64,000 bases of DNA from Synechococcus sp. CC9605 (GTDB lineage Bacteria > Cyanobacteriota > Cyanobacteriia > PCC-6307 > Cyanobiaceae): assembly GCF_000012625.1 (NCBI RefSeq), contig NC_007516.1, forward strand, positions 1,798,001 to 1,862,000, given 5' to 3'. Every line of letters starts with the position of its first letter. The first letter of the stretch is position 1. A model generated the notes under the pieces. That model made no database searches, had not been told where the DNA came from, and saw only the letters and a list, made by a program, of their open reading frames with translations. Below, one piece after another: positions 36,018 to 44,517 of the stretch. The position numbers and the translations under genes are program-made.

Positions 36018-36698
36018 ATGGCTGATCCAGCCCAAGAGCTCCCCGACCTACCCCCCCGGCTGGATCAGGCGATCCTCGACCCCCTGCTGACCCGGGACCA
36101 GCTTCAAGCCCTCTGTGATTCCGGAATGCAGGAGGGCGTGCGGGCCTTCTGTACCACACCGCGTCAGCTGCCGATGCTGCGGGAACGCATCGGGACCACC
36201 GACGCAGGCCCCCGACTTGTTGCCGCCATCGGCTTTCCCTTCGGAGCCATTCCCGCTGAGCTCAAGCTCGCGGAAGCGGAGTGGTGTGCCGCCCATGGCG
36301 CCCAGGAGCTCGATGTCGTGCCCGATTTCAGCGCCTTGGCGAACGGCGATTCAGGCGCGTTTGCCGAGGAACTCGCCGCCCTCTGCGAGCTGGGGCTTCC
36401 CGTGCGGGCCGTCCTGGACATGGCCCGTCTGGAGAACGAACAGCTGGAACTGGCCGTGGAGGCCGCCATTGATGCTGGCTCTGCGGGACTGCAAACCAGC
36501 AACGGCTTTGGCCCGGCCTGTCATGCCGATCAAATCCTTGCGTTGAAAAAGCTGATCCGCAAACGCTGCGCCATCAAGGCAGCCGGGGGGATCCATAGCC
36601 TCAGCCACGCAGGAGACCTGCTGTTGGCGGGAGCCGATCTGCTGGGCACCAGCAGCGCACCGGCCCTTCTGCAGGCCCAGCGCCGCCCCGCGGCCTGA
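36018..36698 (+). CDS. deoC: DeoC-family aldolase lacking the Schiff-base lysine
   Basis: A 226-residue TIM-barrel protein of the deoxyribose-phosphate aldolase family. Family blocks are VAAIGFPFGAI, the ELDVVPDFSAL segment (the Asp of the D-x-V motif is present), RAVLDMARLENEQL and IKAAGGIHSL (Lys187). The segment normally reading F-x-K-T-S-T-G-F, whose lysine forms the Schiff base, reads GLQTSNGFGPA, with Gln159. Classical aldolase activity is therefore doubtful. ATG 36018 is chosen; a GTG at 36000 overlaps the hpf stop. It is followed directly by recO. Confidence 0.85.
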   Translation: MADPAQELPDLPPRLDQAILDPLLTRDQLQALCDSGMQEGVRAFCTTPRQLPMLRERIGTTDAGPRLVAAIGFPFGAIPAELKLAEAEWCAAHGAQELDVVPDFSALANGDSGAFAEELAALCELGLPVRAVLDMARLENEQLELAVEAAIDAGSAGLQTSNGFGPACHADQILALKKLIRKRCAIKAAGGIHSLSHAGDLLLAGADLLGTSSAPALLQAQRRPAA

Positions 36699-37472
36699 AT
36701 GGCAGAACGACGCCTCACCGGCCTCGCCCTCAAAGTGGGCCCCCTCGGCGAGCACGACCGCCTGTTGAGCCTGCTCAGTAATGCGGAGGGGGTCAGTCGC
36801 TTCGCCGTTCCCGGAGCACGCCGTCCCAGGAGCAGTCTGGCCGCCGCGGCCCCCCTCACCCTGCTGGAACTGCAGGTGGGAGGACGGAGCGGCCTGGCCC
36901 GGGTGCGACAGCTGCGGGTGCTGCGCAGTTTTTCCGGCCTTGGGCAACAGCTGGAAACCCTGGCTGCTGCTCAGGCGCTTTGTGATCTGTGCATTCAACT
37001 GGCGGCCGAAGACCCCGTGGAGGGGCTGCTGGACACAATGCAGCTGCACCTGGAACGCCTGGAGGAGCACCGAGCCGACCCGGAGTTGGTGCTGGCCGGC
37101 ACGGTCCAGGCCTGCATCCATCTGCTCACCCTGGGCGGTTATGGACTGCCGTTGCAGACCTGCTGCATCACGGGCGATCCCCTGGAGCCACCGCTTGGCC
37201 AGTGGGACTGGCGCTGCAGCCTGCTGGCGCAGGACGGTTTTGCGATCGATGAGCAGCCTGGGGCAGCGATCCAGCTGAATCCCTCCGAACTGGCCCTGCT
37301 CCAGCGACTGACCCGGGCCGAACTACCGCGTCGCCGGGACGGTGAGCTGATGGGCCCCCCAGCCGTGTGGCGCCGGCTGCTGCGGGTGGTTGAGATCTGG
37401 AGCCGGACGCATCTGAACCGACCCAGCAAAGCCCTGGCCATGCTGCGAGAGACGCTCCTGGCAGGCGCGTGA
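36699..37472 (+). CDS. recO: DNA repair protein RecO
   Basis: A 257-residue protein with the N-terminal OB fold (ERRLTGLALKVGPLGEHDRL, ARRPRSSLAAAAPL) and a helical C-terminal part. RecO loads RecA at gaps with RecR. The zinc site is reduced: CCITGDPL and a single distal WRCSLLAQDG cysteine are visible. It starts on the base after the deoC stop. Confidence 0.9.
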   Translation: MAERRLTGLALKVGPLGEHDRLLSLLSNAEGVSRFAVPGARRPRSSLAAAAPLTLLELQVGGRSGLARVRQLRVLRSFSGLGQQLETLAAAQALCDLCIQLAAEDPVEGLLDTMQLHLERLEEHRADPELVLAGTVQACIHLLTLGGYGLPLQTCCITGDPLEPPLGQWDWRCSLLAQDGFAIDEQPGAAIQLNPSELALLQRLTRAELPRRRDGELMGPPAVWRRLLRVVEIWSRTHLNRPSKALAMLRETLLAGA

Positions 37473-37500
37473 GCCATCATGGCCGCGATGCAATTGCCCC

Positions 37501-38880
37501 TTGAGCGGACCGAGCCTCACCACCCCTGAACCCGCTCTGCCCACCGGCAGCAACCCGGAGGGAAAGCGTGGCTTGGAAGCCGTGCTGCGCCTCAAGGACT
37601 TCCGCAAACTCTGGCTGGGCCAGATCTTTTCCCAGCTGGCGGACAAGTTCTACATCGTGCTGATGGTCTTCCTGATCGATCAGCACCTGCTGCTGAAGGG
37701 GCAGGGAAGCGGCGTGCTGGCGGAGATGGCCTCGGATTACGGCCTCGACATCAGCACACGCACCCAGGTGATCACCCTGCTGGCCACAGGCATCTTTGTG
37801 GCCAACACCATTCCGGCCATGCTGCTGGGAACGGTGGCTGGGGTCTGGGCTGACCGCTGGCCCAAGCGTCGGGTGATGGTGGCCAGCAACGCCATCCGAG
37901 CCCTATTGGTGGTGTTCGCACCGCTCTGTCTGCTGCCGGGTCCCGTCTGGCTTGGTCTGCCCTGGGGCTACTGGGGGCTGGTGGGCATGACCTTCCTGGA
38001 GTCGATCCTGACCCAGTTTTTTGCCCCCTCGGAACAGGCCACGATTCCTGTGGTGGTGCCGGGAGATCACCTGTTGGCGGCCAACTCCCTCTACCAAGCC
38101 ACCAGCATGGGGGCGACGATCCTGGGCTTCGCGCTGGGGGAACCGATTCTTCGTGCCCTGCACAGCAGCCTGGCGATCATCGGCATCGATGGCGGCGAGT
38201 TTCTGCTGCTTCCTCTCTGTTACAGCCTTGCGGCCCTCAGCCTGTCGCGCCTGAAGCTGCAGGAAGCCCCCAAGCCCCCCTCCACTACATCGGTGTGGAC
38301 GGAGATCGGCGAAGGATTGCAGGTGCTGCGCCGGGTGCCATCGGTGCGCGGCGCCATGATTCATCTGGTGCTGCTCTACAGCCTGTTGGCAGCGCTCTAC
38401 GTGTTGGCGCTCCAGCTGGCTGCCCTGATCGACAACCTGGGCCCCTCAGGCTTTGGTGCCCTGCTGGCCATGAGTGGACTGGGCATGGCGATCGGAGCCG
38501 TGGTTATCGCCCAGCTGGGCCATCGGTTCAGCCGCCGCCGGCTTACGGCAGCAGGCCTGGGAACCATCACCTGGACCCTGGTGCTGCTCAGCCAGCTGCG
38601 GGGATCCCTGGCCTTCACCTTGAGCCTCTGCGGAATCCTGGGCATCGGCGCAGCTCTGGTGGCGATTCCAGCGCAGACCACGATTCAGGAAGAAACCCCC
38701 GAAACCGAGCGCGGCAGGGTGTTCGGACTGCAGAACAACCTGATCAACATCGCCCTGAGTCTGCCGCTGGTTCTGGCGGGCACCTTGGTGAGCAGCATTG
38801 GTCTTCAACCGGTGCTGTGGCTGCTGGCGGGGTTGGCGCTGGTGGCGGCGTTGATCGAAAGGCCGTGGCAACGCTGCTAA
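37501..38880 (+). CDS. Major facilitator superfamily transporter
   Basis: A 459-residue, about 12-helix protein. After a polar start the first helix follows LRLKDFRKLWLGQIFSQLADKFYIV; the loop 2-3 signature is GVWADRWPKRRVMV, the form of the MFS G-x-x-x-D-R-x-G-R-R motif. The end of the second half has ETERGRVFGLQNN. The group resembles LplT/EntS-type exporters, but the substrate is unknown. The start TTG at 37501 is the only reasonable one before the conserved region. Confidence 0.85.
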   Translation: MSGPSLTTPEPALPTGSNPEGKRGLEAVLRLKDFRKLWLGQIFSQLADKFYIVLMVFLIDQHLLLKGQGSGVLAEMASDYGLDISTRTQVITLLATGIFVANTIPAMLLGTVAGVWADRWPKRRVMVASNAIRALLVVFAPLCLLPGPVWLGLPWGYWGLVGMTFLESILTQFFAPSEQATIPVVVPGDHLLAANSLYQATSMGATILGFALGEPILRALHSSLAIIGIDGGEFLLLPLCYSLAALSLSRLKLQEAPKPPSTTSVWTEIGEGLQVLRRVPSVRGAMIHLVLLYSLLAALYVLALQLAALIDNLGPSGFGALLAMSGLGMAIGAVVIAQLGHRFSRRRLTAAGLGTITWTLVLLSQLRGSLAFTLSLCGILGIGAALVAIPAQTTIQEETPETERGRVFGLQNNLINIALSLPLVLAGTLVSSIGLQPVLWLLAGLALVAALIERPWQRC

Positions 38881-38912
38881 TTTGCGTTTTCGCCTGAGGA
38901 GGCCCAACCCGC

Positions 38913-40082
38913 TTGGCGCAGATCGCGTGGCTCGGCAAGAAGTCTCCCTTCTGCGGGAATGTGTCCTACGGGATCAGCACCACAGAGGCCCTGCGCAAAC
39001 GCGGGCATCAGGTGCACTTCATCCATTTCGATAACCCGCGCAGCCCGGAGCGCGACAACACATCGCTGCTGGCCAACGACCCGGACGTCAGCCTGCCCTA
39101 TCTGGTCAAATCGCAGGTCTACACGATCCCTTCCCCCGGAGCGCAGCGGGAGCTGAGGGAATCCCTAGAGCGGCTGCAGCCCGATCTCGTGCACGCCAGC
39201 CTCACCCTTTCGCCCCTGGATTTCCGCCTGCCGGAGCTCTGTCAGCAGCTGGGCGTGCCCCTGGTAGCCACCTTTCATCCCCCCTTCGATGCAGGCCTTC
39301 GCAACCTGACGGCGGGCACCCAACAGCTCACATACCAGCTTTATGCACCGGCCCTGGCCCGCTACGACCGGGTGATCGTGTTTTCACAGCTGCAGGCGGA
39401 TTTTCTTGAGCGCCTCGGCGTTCCAGCCGATCGTCTGACGGTTATTCCCAATGGTGTGGACACCGACCGCTGGTGCCCCACCAGCCCCGGCACCCTTTCG
39501 CTGATGCATCAGCAGGTGCGGCAACGGCTGGGCCGAGAACGGATCGTGCTCTACATGGGGCGCCTGGCGACGGAGAAAAACGTTGAAGCCCTGCTGCGGG
39601 CCTGGCGTCTGGTCTCACCGAAGGGCTGCCGTTTGGTGATCGTCGGCGACGGGCCGCTGCGCAACAGTCTGATGAACCAATTCAACGACGATCGGATCCT
39701 CTGGTGGGGCCACGAGCCAGACCTGGACACCCGGGTTGCACTGCTCCAGTGCGCTGAGGTCTTCATCCTGCCGAGCCTTGTGGAGGGCCTGTCGCTAGCC
39801 TTGCTGGAGGCGATGGCCAGCGGAACAGCATGCGTGGCCACCGACGCCGGTGCCGATGGCGAGGTGCTCGAGCAAGGGGCGGGAATCGTGCTGAGCACCC
39901 AGGGCGTCACCACCCAGTTGCGCACGCTGCTGCCGGTGCTTAGGGACCAGCCGGTGCTGACGGCGGAACTGGGCCGCAAAGCCCGCCTACGCGCCCTGGA
40001 GCGCTACACGATCTCAAGCAACATCGACGCCCTCGAACAGCTCTACGCCGACCTGATGCTGACCAGCACGGTCGCCGCATGA
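38913..40082 (+). CDS. Glycosyltransferase family 4 protein
   Basis: A 389-residue GT-B enzyme. The N-terminal domain has AWLGKKSPFCGNVSYGIST and PDLVHASLTLSPLD; the C-terminal nucleotide-sugar domain has VIPNGVDTDRW, VLYMGRLATEKN, LVIVGDGPLR and the EX7E region VEGLSLALLEAMASGT. The acceptor is unknown; glycolipid synthesis is one option, as there is no nearby polysaccharide gene. The start is TTG 38913. It lies 33 bp after the MFS gene and converges with the isoprenylcysteine-methyltransferase-like gene. Confidence 0.88.
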   Translation: MAQIAWLGKKSPFCGNVSYGISTTEALRKRGHQVHFIHFDNPRSPERDNTSLLANDPDVSLPYLVKSQVYTIPSPGAQRELRESLERLQPDLVHASLTLSPLDFRLPELCQQLGVPLVATFHPPFDAGLRNLTAGTQQLTYQLYAPALARYDRVIVFSQLQADFLERLGVPADRLTVIPNGVDTDRWCPTSPGTLSLMHQQVRQRLGRERIVLYMGRLATEKNVEALLRAWRLVSPKGCRLVIVGDGPLRNSLMNQFNDDRILWWGHEPDLDTRVALLQCAEVFILPSLVEGLSLALLEAMASGTACVATDAGADGEVLEQGAGIVLSTQGVTTQLRTLLPVLRDQPVLTAELGRKARLRALERYTISSNIDALEQLYADLMLTSTVAA

Positions 40083-40090
40083 AGGGCTGA

Positions 40091-40609
40091 TCAGCGCCAG
40101 TCCAATCCAGGAACCCAGCCCACAATCGCCGGGGTGACAGCGGCGTATTGGCCGTAATCCGGATGCAGCGCCCGTAACCCCTGCTCCTCGAAGCGGGCTT
40201 TCCCCCGCAGCACGGCCGCCAGGCTGACCAACAGCAACAGATGCAGCGGGCTGCCTGTGGCCAACACCACGCCTGCGGAACACAGCAGCACCGACCGGTA
40301 CAAGGGATGCCGGCAGATGGCATATGTGCCTGTGGCGATCAACTGATTCGCCGGCTTGGGCGCCGGCAGCGGCGAAAGACTGGCCCCGAGACAGCGAAAC
40401 GCCTCAAGGGCCCGAAACAGGCCAAAAGCCAACAGCAGCAGGCCCAGCCCAAACAAGGATTTAGGCCAAATCGCCACACCGAAGCTGGCCGGAGCAGGCC
40501 AGACCGGAAGCAGATGGGCCGTGATCAGCAGCAGCTGGGCCAGCAGCCACCACTCACCGCGGCGGTTGTCCAACCAGCCGCCCCAACTGAAGCCCCAATC
40601 GGAAAACAT
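40091..40609 (-). CDS. Isoprenylcysteine/phospholipid methyltransferase-like membrane protein
   Basis: A 172-residue protein with about four helices. The C-terminal block GTYAICRHPLYRSVLLCSAG, followed by ARFEEQGLRALHPDYGQY, is the SAM-binding pattern of the ICMT/PEMT superfamily (R-H-P-x-Y, then E-E-x-x-L). The substrate is unknown. It begins directly at the end of the transpeptidase-like pseudogene, so its own upstream signals may be damaged. Confidence 0.8.
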   Translation of the reverse strand: MFSDWGFSWGGWLDNRRGEWWLLAQLLLITAHLLPVWPAPASFGVAIWPKSLFGLGLLLLAFGLFRALEAFRCLGASLSPLPAPKPANQLIATGTYAICRHPLYRSVLLCSAGVVLATGSPLHLLLLVSLAAVLRGKARFEEQGLRALHPDYGQYAAVTPAIVGWVPGLDWR

Positions 40610-41221
40610 TCAGTCGCTGACCACCAATGTTCGGACGTTACGGCGCTGCACCAGACCCGCCAGGGTCTGCATGTCGTCCCAGCGAACCAAGCCCACACAG
40701 CCAAGTGTGCCGCTGTTGGCGTTGCGGTTGGCACTGGGGTCGAGATTAATGCCCAGATGGCCTCGCCACGTAGGGAACTGCGGTTAAATCCCGATCCAGA
40801 TCGGCCCGAGCTCCCGCGGATTCGTGGGACCCTGGGGCTCCACCGGCCCAAGGCTATAGCGACCGGCGGGAAGCGGCGCGCGGATGCCGGAGCGATGGCG
40901 ATCGGCGTTCTGACGGTGGGCCCGACCGCTGACGGCATCGAAGTGCTGCACTGGCTGACCTGGGGTTTCCAGACGCAGACTTCAGATGGGATCGCCCGTG
41001 CGCGTGAGTGATCGCGTGGTGCAGTTGAGCACCAAGACGGACTCGTTGGCGGAGGTGGAGATGGATGGCGACGTGGTGGGGAGCTTGGAGGCCGAGGCCA
41101 GATCCATCTCAGCGGCAGAACGGGGCAAGGCAAACAGCGCCAGCAACTTCAACGCTAGACACGACCAAACGACCACAGTAACCAGGCAAACAGGCAAACA
41201 GGCAAACAGGCAAACAGGCAA
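40610..41221 (-). pseudogene. Broken L,D-transpeptidase-like exported protein
   Basis: One reverse frame gives a signal-like start (CLALKLLALFALPRSAA), ESVLVLNCTTRSL, then a TGA (40982-40984), then SLRLETPGQPVQHFDAVSGR, PLPAGRYSLGPVEP and GPIWIGI, a second stop (TAA), and HLGINLDPSANRNANSGTLG, ending VRTLVVSD. Read through both stops it resembles the L,D-transpeptidase-type or murein-related proteins of picocyanobacteria (HLGINLD and the GTLGCVGL cysteine segment). Two nonsense codons in frame and no frameshift were seen. The 5' end runs into a 6-fold octamer repeat. Confidence 0.7.
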
Positions 41222-41230
41222 ACAGGCAAA
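41183..41230. repeat. Six tandem copies of the octamer CAGGCAAA
   Basis: Six exact units of CAGGCAAA in a row. The unit length is not a multiple of three, so gain or loss of a copy would change the reading frame of the gene whose 5' end it occupies on the reverse strand. This is a typical slipped-strand pattern. Confidence 0.95.
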
Positions 41231-41370
41231 CCCTATGGGCGGTTTTTATTCGCCGAGGAAATAAAAGCCAGCGCTCTCACTGTCCCCTTCTGAGACCCAG
41301 CTCGAGAAAAGGTTCAGAGTTCGTTTTCGGCCAGCTGAAGCGCTTCAGCCTCCTTGGTTGGATCCTGGGC

Positions 41371-41697
41371 TCAGCTGTCATCCAGCAGGCGCTGCAGGCG
41401 AGGACTGACGGCAACCACCAGGGGATTCGTCAGCACGCGCCGGCTGATGCCCAACTCCTCGAGTGAAATCGCCAGAGCTTGCCTGGCCTGGCGGCGCGGA
41501 AGACGCCCCTTTTCCACCTGGCAGTCGCTGCTGGCCTTGGCCATGGCGGCATAGCCGCGAATGCGGCGGGCCAGCACCACCACGGCAACCCGGCGCTGAA
41601 CCTCGGATGCCAAGGGAGCCTCCTCAGCAGCAACAGGGATGGGTGTTCCCATGGGCAGACCCACCAGAATCGCAGCAAAGGTGCGGAGGAGACGCAT
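41371..41697 (-). CDS. Small exported hypothetical protein, 108 aa
   Basis: A Sec-type signal peptide (MRLLRTFAAILVGLP, cleavage likely after VAA) is followed by a basic, Ala-rich mature part of about 80 residues (EAPLASEVQRRVAVVVLARR). The family is not recognised. After its TGA the same frame continues for 18 codons with coding character (AQDPTKEAEALQLAENEL) to a second TGA at 41314-41316. The gene may therefore be a slightly truncated version. A 16-bp palindrome (41334-41349) lies in that extension. It follows mtnD on the same strand, after 21 bp. Confidence 0.6.
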   Translation of the reverse strand: MRLLRTFAAILVGLPMGTPIPVAAEEAPLASEVQRRVAVVVLARRIRGYAAMAKASSDCQVEKGRLPRRQARQALAISLEELGISRRVLTNPLVVAVSPRLQRLLDDS

Positions 41698-41718
41698 CAA
41701 GGTGTCTGGAACGCCCTC

Positions 41719-42279
41719 TCAGTCAAGCCTGGGAAATCGCTGGGAGATGCTGCTGCCGGTGTACTGCGCCACCCAGCCCTCGGGGTTGTTGAACCAACGC
41801 ACAGCACAGAACCGGGGCTGAGAACCCATATCGAACCAATGCCGGGTCCCTGCTGGGACCCTCATCAGGTCGCCCCGTTCGCACAGCACGCTGAGCACCT
41901 CGGAACCGATGTGCAGCACAAACAAGCCGCACCCTTCCACAAAAAAGCGCACTTCGTCTTCGGCATGGGTGTGCTCCTCAAGGAACTTGCGGCGCAGGGG
42001 CTCGCGATCGGGATGATTCGGCGTCATCCGAATCGCGTCGACCGTGAAGTAACCACCATCGCGTTGAACCCAGGCGATGGCATCGGCATAGGCCTGGAGG
42101 ATGGTGGCCTGGTCAGCCCCCTCCGGCAGGCCATGCTCCGCCGGCCATTGCTCAAAGCCGATGCCCCTGCGGCTGAGCGACGCCTGAATCACCGCCGGAT
42201 CGTTGCTCTCGAGCTGGGGCACAAGTCCATCTGGGGCATTGGCTGCAGTTTCATCTGGAAAGATGCTGAGACGACTCAT
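41719..42279 (-). CDS. mtnD: Acireductone dioxygenase (methionine salvage)
   Basis: A 186-residue cupin enzyme that oxidises acireductone in methylthioadenosine recycling. The metal site is complete: EEHTHAEDEVRFF supplies H-x-H and the Glu, and GTRHWFDMG supplies the last His. RFFVEGCGLFVLHI is a family block. The N-terminus (MSRLSIFPDE) is as expected. It is divergent from cobI. Confidence 0.92.
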   Translation of the reverse strand: MSRLSIFPDETAANAPDGLVPQLESNDPAVIQASLSRRGIGFEQWPAEHGLPEGADQATILQAYADAIAWVQRDGGYFTVDAIRMTPNHPDREPLRRKFLEEHTHAEDEVRFFVEGCGLFVLHIGSEVLSVLCERGDLMRVPAGTRHWFDMGSQPRFCAVRWFNNPEGWVAQYTGSSISQRFPRLD

Positions 42280-42347
42280 CGTCTGGACCCCGGGCGCATC
42301 GACTGCTGACCATCATCGATTCCACCAGGACAGGGGGTCTCACGCTG

Positions 42348-43058
42348 GTGGGAGTCGGCCCCGGCGATCCTTCCCTGCTCACCCTGGCCGCCGTTGAAGC
42401 CATCCGTCAGGCCGAGGTGGTGGCTTATCCGGTCGGACGCCTGGGGTCCGACAGCATGGCCGCCCAAATCGCCGCCGCCTGGATCCGCAGCGACCATCAG
42501 CGGCTGCCGTTGCTGTTCCCGATGGTGGAAGCCGCCGAACCGCGTCGCACCGCCTGGGGGGCGGCGGCGCAGGAGCTGCAGCAGGCCATCCGTTCTGGCC
42601 AGCAGGTGGCACTGCTATGTGAGGGAGATGCGTCGCTGTTTGCGAGTTGCAGCTACGTGCTGCTGGCCCTTCGTCAGGCGTGGCCCGACTGTCCCATCAA
42701 CGTGATCCCCGGCATCACCTCCTGCTCAGCAGCCGCGGCTGCCGGCCTCTGGCCCCTCGCTCTGCAGCAAGACCAACTGCTGTTGCGCCCCTGCCCAGAC
42801 TCGCCCGAGGAGCTGGAGCGGGTGCTGGACACCGCCGCAGCGACGGGGCAAGTTCTGGCCCTGCTGAAGCTGGGTCGGCGCTGGAGTTGGGTGCAACCCC
42901 TGCTGAAGCAACGAGGTTTGCTGCAGCAAGCACTGTTTGCCGAACGGGTCGGCTGGCCCGACCAGCAGATCTTCCGTGCGGATGGCGTAGCGGCCAAACC
43001 CCGCCCCTACTTCTCGCTGCTGTTGATCCGTCAGGGATGGCCGGAGGTGCTGCCCTAG
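42348..43058 (+). CDS. cobI: Precorrin-2 C20-methyltransferase
   Basis: A SAM-dependent tetrapyrrole methylase of the cobalamin pathway. VGPGDPSLLTLAAVEAI and VVAYPVGRLGSD open the protein, LLCEGDASLFASCSYV (the E-G-D loop) and NVIPGITSCSAAAAAG follow, and FADGVAAKPRPYFS-type sequence ends it. GTG 42348 starts just inside the first strand. The same frame is open back to about 42264 and encodes LTLVGVGPGDP, so the true start is probably a little upstream, although no ATG, GTG or TTG is seen there. Confidence 0.88.
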   Translation: MGVGPGDPSLLTLAAVEAIRQAEVVAYPVGRLGSDSMAAQIAAAWIRSDHQRLPLLFPMVEAAEPRRTAWGAAAQELQQAIRSGQQVALLCEGDASLFASCSYVLLALRQAWPDCPINVIPGITSCSAAAAAGLWPLALQQDQLLLRPCPDSPEELERVLDTAAATGQVLALLKLGRRWSWVQPLLKQRGLLQQALFAERVGWPDQQIFRADGVAAKPRPYFSLLLIRQGWPEVLP

Positions 43059-43867
43059 GCGAGTTCTCGGCTGCGTTCCGCAGCAGCAACAACCGCTTCG
43101 ATCAAGGCGGAGCGAAGACCGATCCGTTCCAGCGCGCGGACGCCGGCGATGGTGGTGCCCCCAGGGGAGGTGACCATGTCCTTGAGCTGGGCAGGGTGCA
43201 GATCGCGACGGTCCAGCAGCTCAGCCGTTCCAGCCAGGGTGCGGTGGCTCAGCCGCAGGGCCAGGTCTCTGGGAAGACCAGCGGCAACAGCACCATCAGC
43301 CATGGCTTCCGCCACCAGGGCCACAAAGGCAGGGCCCGATGAGGTGAGCGCCAGAAAGGCATCGAGCTTGGCTTCCGCCAACTCCAGCACTTCGCCCACA
43401 TCGGCGAACAGCTGCCGCACCTGATCCTGTTGCTCTGGGTCGATCCCCTCCCCCCAGGCCAGAGCCGTCAAACCGGCGCCCACCAACGCAGGAGTGTTGG
43501 GCACCGCCCGCACACAGCGATGACCGGGAAACAAATGCTGCAACCGCGCCAGAGACACCCCCGCCAACACAGAGATCAGCAGCGGCTCCCCCACAACCGG
43601 TCCTGAAACCGCAGCAACGGCATCCAGTTGCTGTGGCTTCACCGCAAGCAGCTGCACCGGCGCCGTCCAAACCTGCTGTGCTGAAGGATCATCAGCGGCA
43701 ACCAAACCGATGCCAGCCGGCAAGGCCCCACGCCGTTGCTCAAGAGAAACAGATTCTCCAACCACCGCCAACAGCTGGTCGGCCGGAATCCGACCACGCT
43801 CCAAAAGAGGAAGCACAAGGGCCTGAGCCATGCGGCCCAGGCCGATCACACCGAAAGCAGGCTGCAC
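43055..43867 (-). CDS. proC: Pyrroline-5-carboxylate reductase
   Basis: A 270-residue NAD(P)-dependent enzyme for the last step of proline synthesis. The Rossmann start is FGVIGLGRMAQALVLPLL; the signature in the C-terminal half is DMVTSPGGTTIAGVRALE with the catalytic region around ALTSSGPAFV. It overlaps cobI by 4 bp at the 3' end (convergent). The 5' end follows sepF by 8 bp, a likely operon. Confidence 0.93.
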   Translation of the reverse strand: MQPAFGVIGLGRMAQALVLPLLERGRIPADQLLAVVGESVSLEQRRGALPAGIGLVAADDPSAQQVWTAPVQLLAVKPQQLDAVAAVSGPVVGEPLLISVLAGVSLARLQHLFPGHRCVRAVPNTPALVGAGLTALAWGEGIDPEQQDQVRQLFADVGEVLELAEAKLDAFLALTSSGPAFVALVAEAMADGAVAAGLPRDLALRLSHRTLAGTAELLDRRDLHPAQLKDMVTSPGGTTIAGVRALERIGLRSALIEAVVAAAERSRELA

Positions 43868-43875
43868 GGGAAGCT

Positions 43876-44442
43876 TCAGAGAGCGGCTGCTCCCCAGGCG
43901 GGCGAAGGGGCGCTGGCGTATTCATCAACATCGGCCGCATCGGCCTCACGACTCACCACCGTTGGAGCTGAGGCTTCGTCATGACCGGTATTGGTGACGG
44001 TGACGCAGCTGGGGGCGAACAGGAAGATGCTCTCGCCGACACGTTCCTGGTGACCATCGATTGCGAAAGTGCCACCGGCCACGAAATCAACAGCACGCTG
44101 GGCTTGGTCGGGCTCCATCATCGTGAGGTTGAGGATGACGGTCTTGCGCTCCCGCAGGGCCTGAATGGCCCGAGGCATTTCATCGAAGCTGCGGGGTTCC
44201 ATCACATTCACCTCAGCAGCAGCATTGCTGATGCCGGGCATGCCGATCACATTGGATCCCGGCAGATCACCACCGAGATCAAACGGGTTGGAATCTCCAA
44301 TGGTGGCCAACGCCCCTCCGTCAGCCTGCAGGGCGCGCTGATCCTGGTCATCTTGCTCGTCGTCGTAGGCGAAATCATCCAATTCGCCATCGAGATAGTC
44401 ATCGCCAGCGACGACGGCACGGAGACGGGAGATCAGCGACAC
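43876..44442 (-). CDS. sepF: Cell division protein SepF
   Basis: A 188-residue protein that tethers FtsZ to the membrane in cyanobacteria (also called Cdv2). It has the membrane-binding amphipathic start [15 protein letters not shown], a long acidic linker (Asp/Gln-rich, 18-80), and the conserved SepF fold with [20 protein letters not shown] and [20 protein letters not shown]. The C-terminal tail (about 158-188) is Ala-rich. It is cotranscribed with proC, and pipY lies 75 bp upstream. Confidence 0.93.
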   Translation of the reverse strand: MSLISRLRAVVAGDDYLDGELDDFAYDDEQDDQDQRALQADGGALATIGDSNPFDLGGDLPGSNVIGMPGISNAAAEVNVMEPRSFDEMPRAIQALRERKTVILNLTMMEPDQAQRAVDFVAGGTFAIDGHQERVGESIFLFAPSCVTVTNTGHDEASAPTVVSREADAADVDEYASAPSPAWGAAAL

Positions 44443-44517
44443 CTTGGGATTCCTCTCGGTCTGAATGTGGTTCGAAAACCATGTCCCTGGATACCGTTTT
44501 CGTTGCGACGGGGCAAG

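Noticed and set aside
41183-41230. Tandem repeat considered as a CRISPR array
   Set aside because: Units are 8 bp without spacers, so it is a simple sequence repeat.
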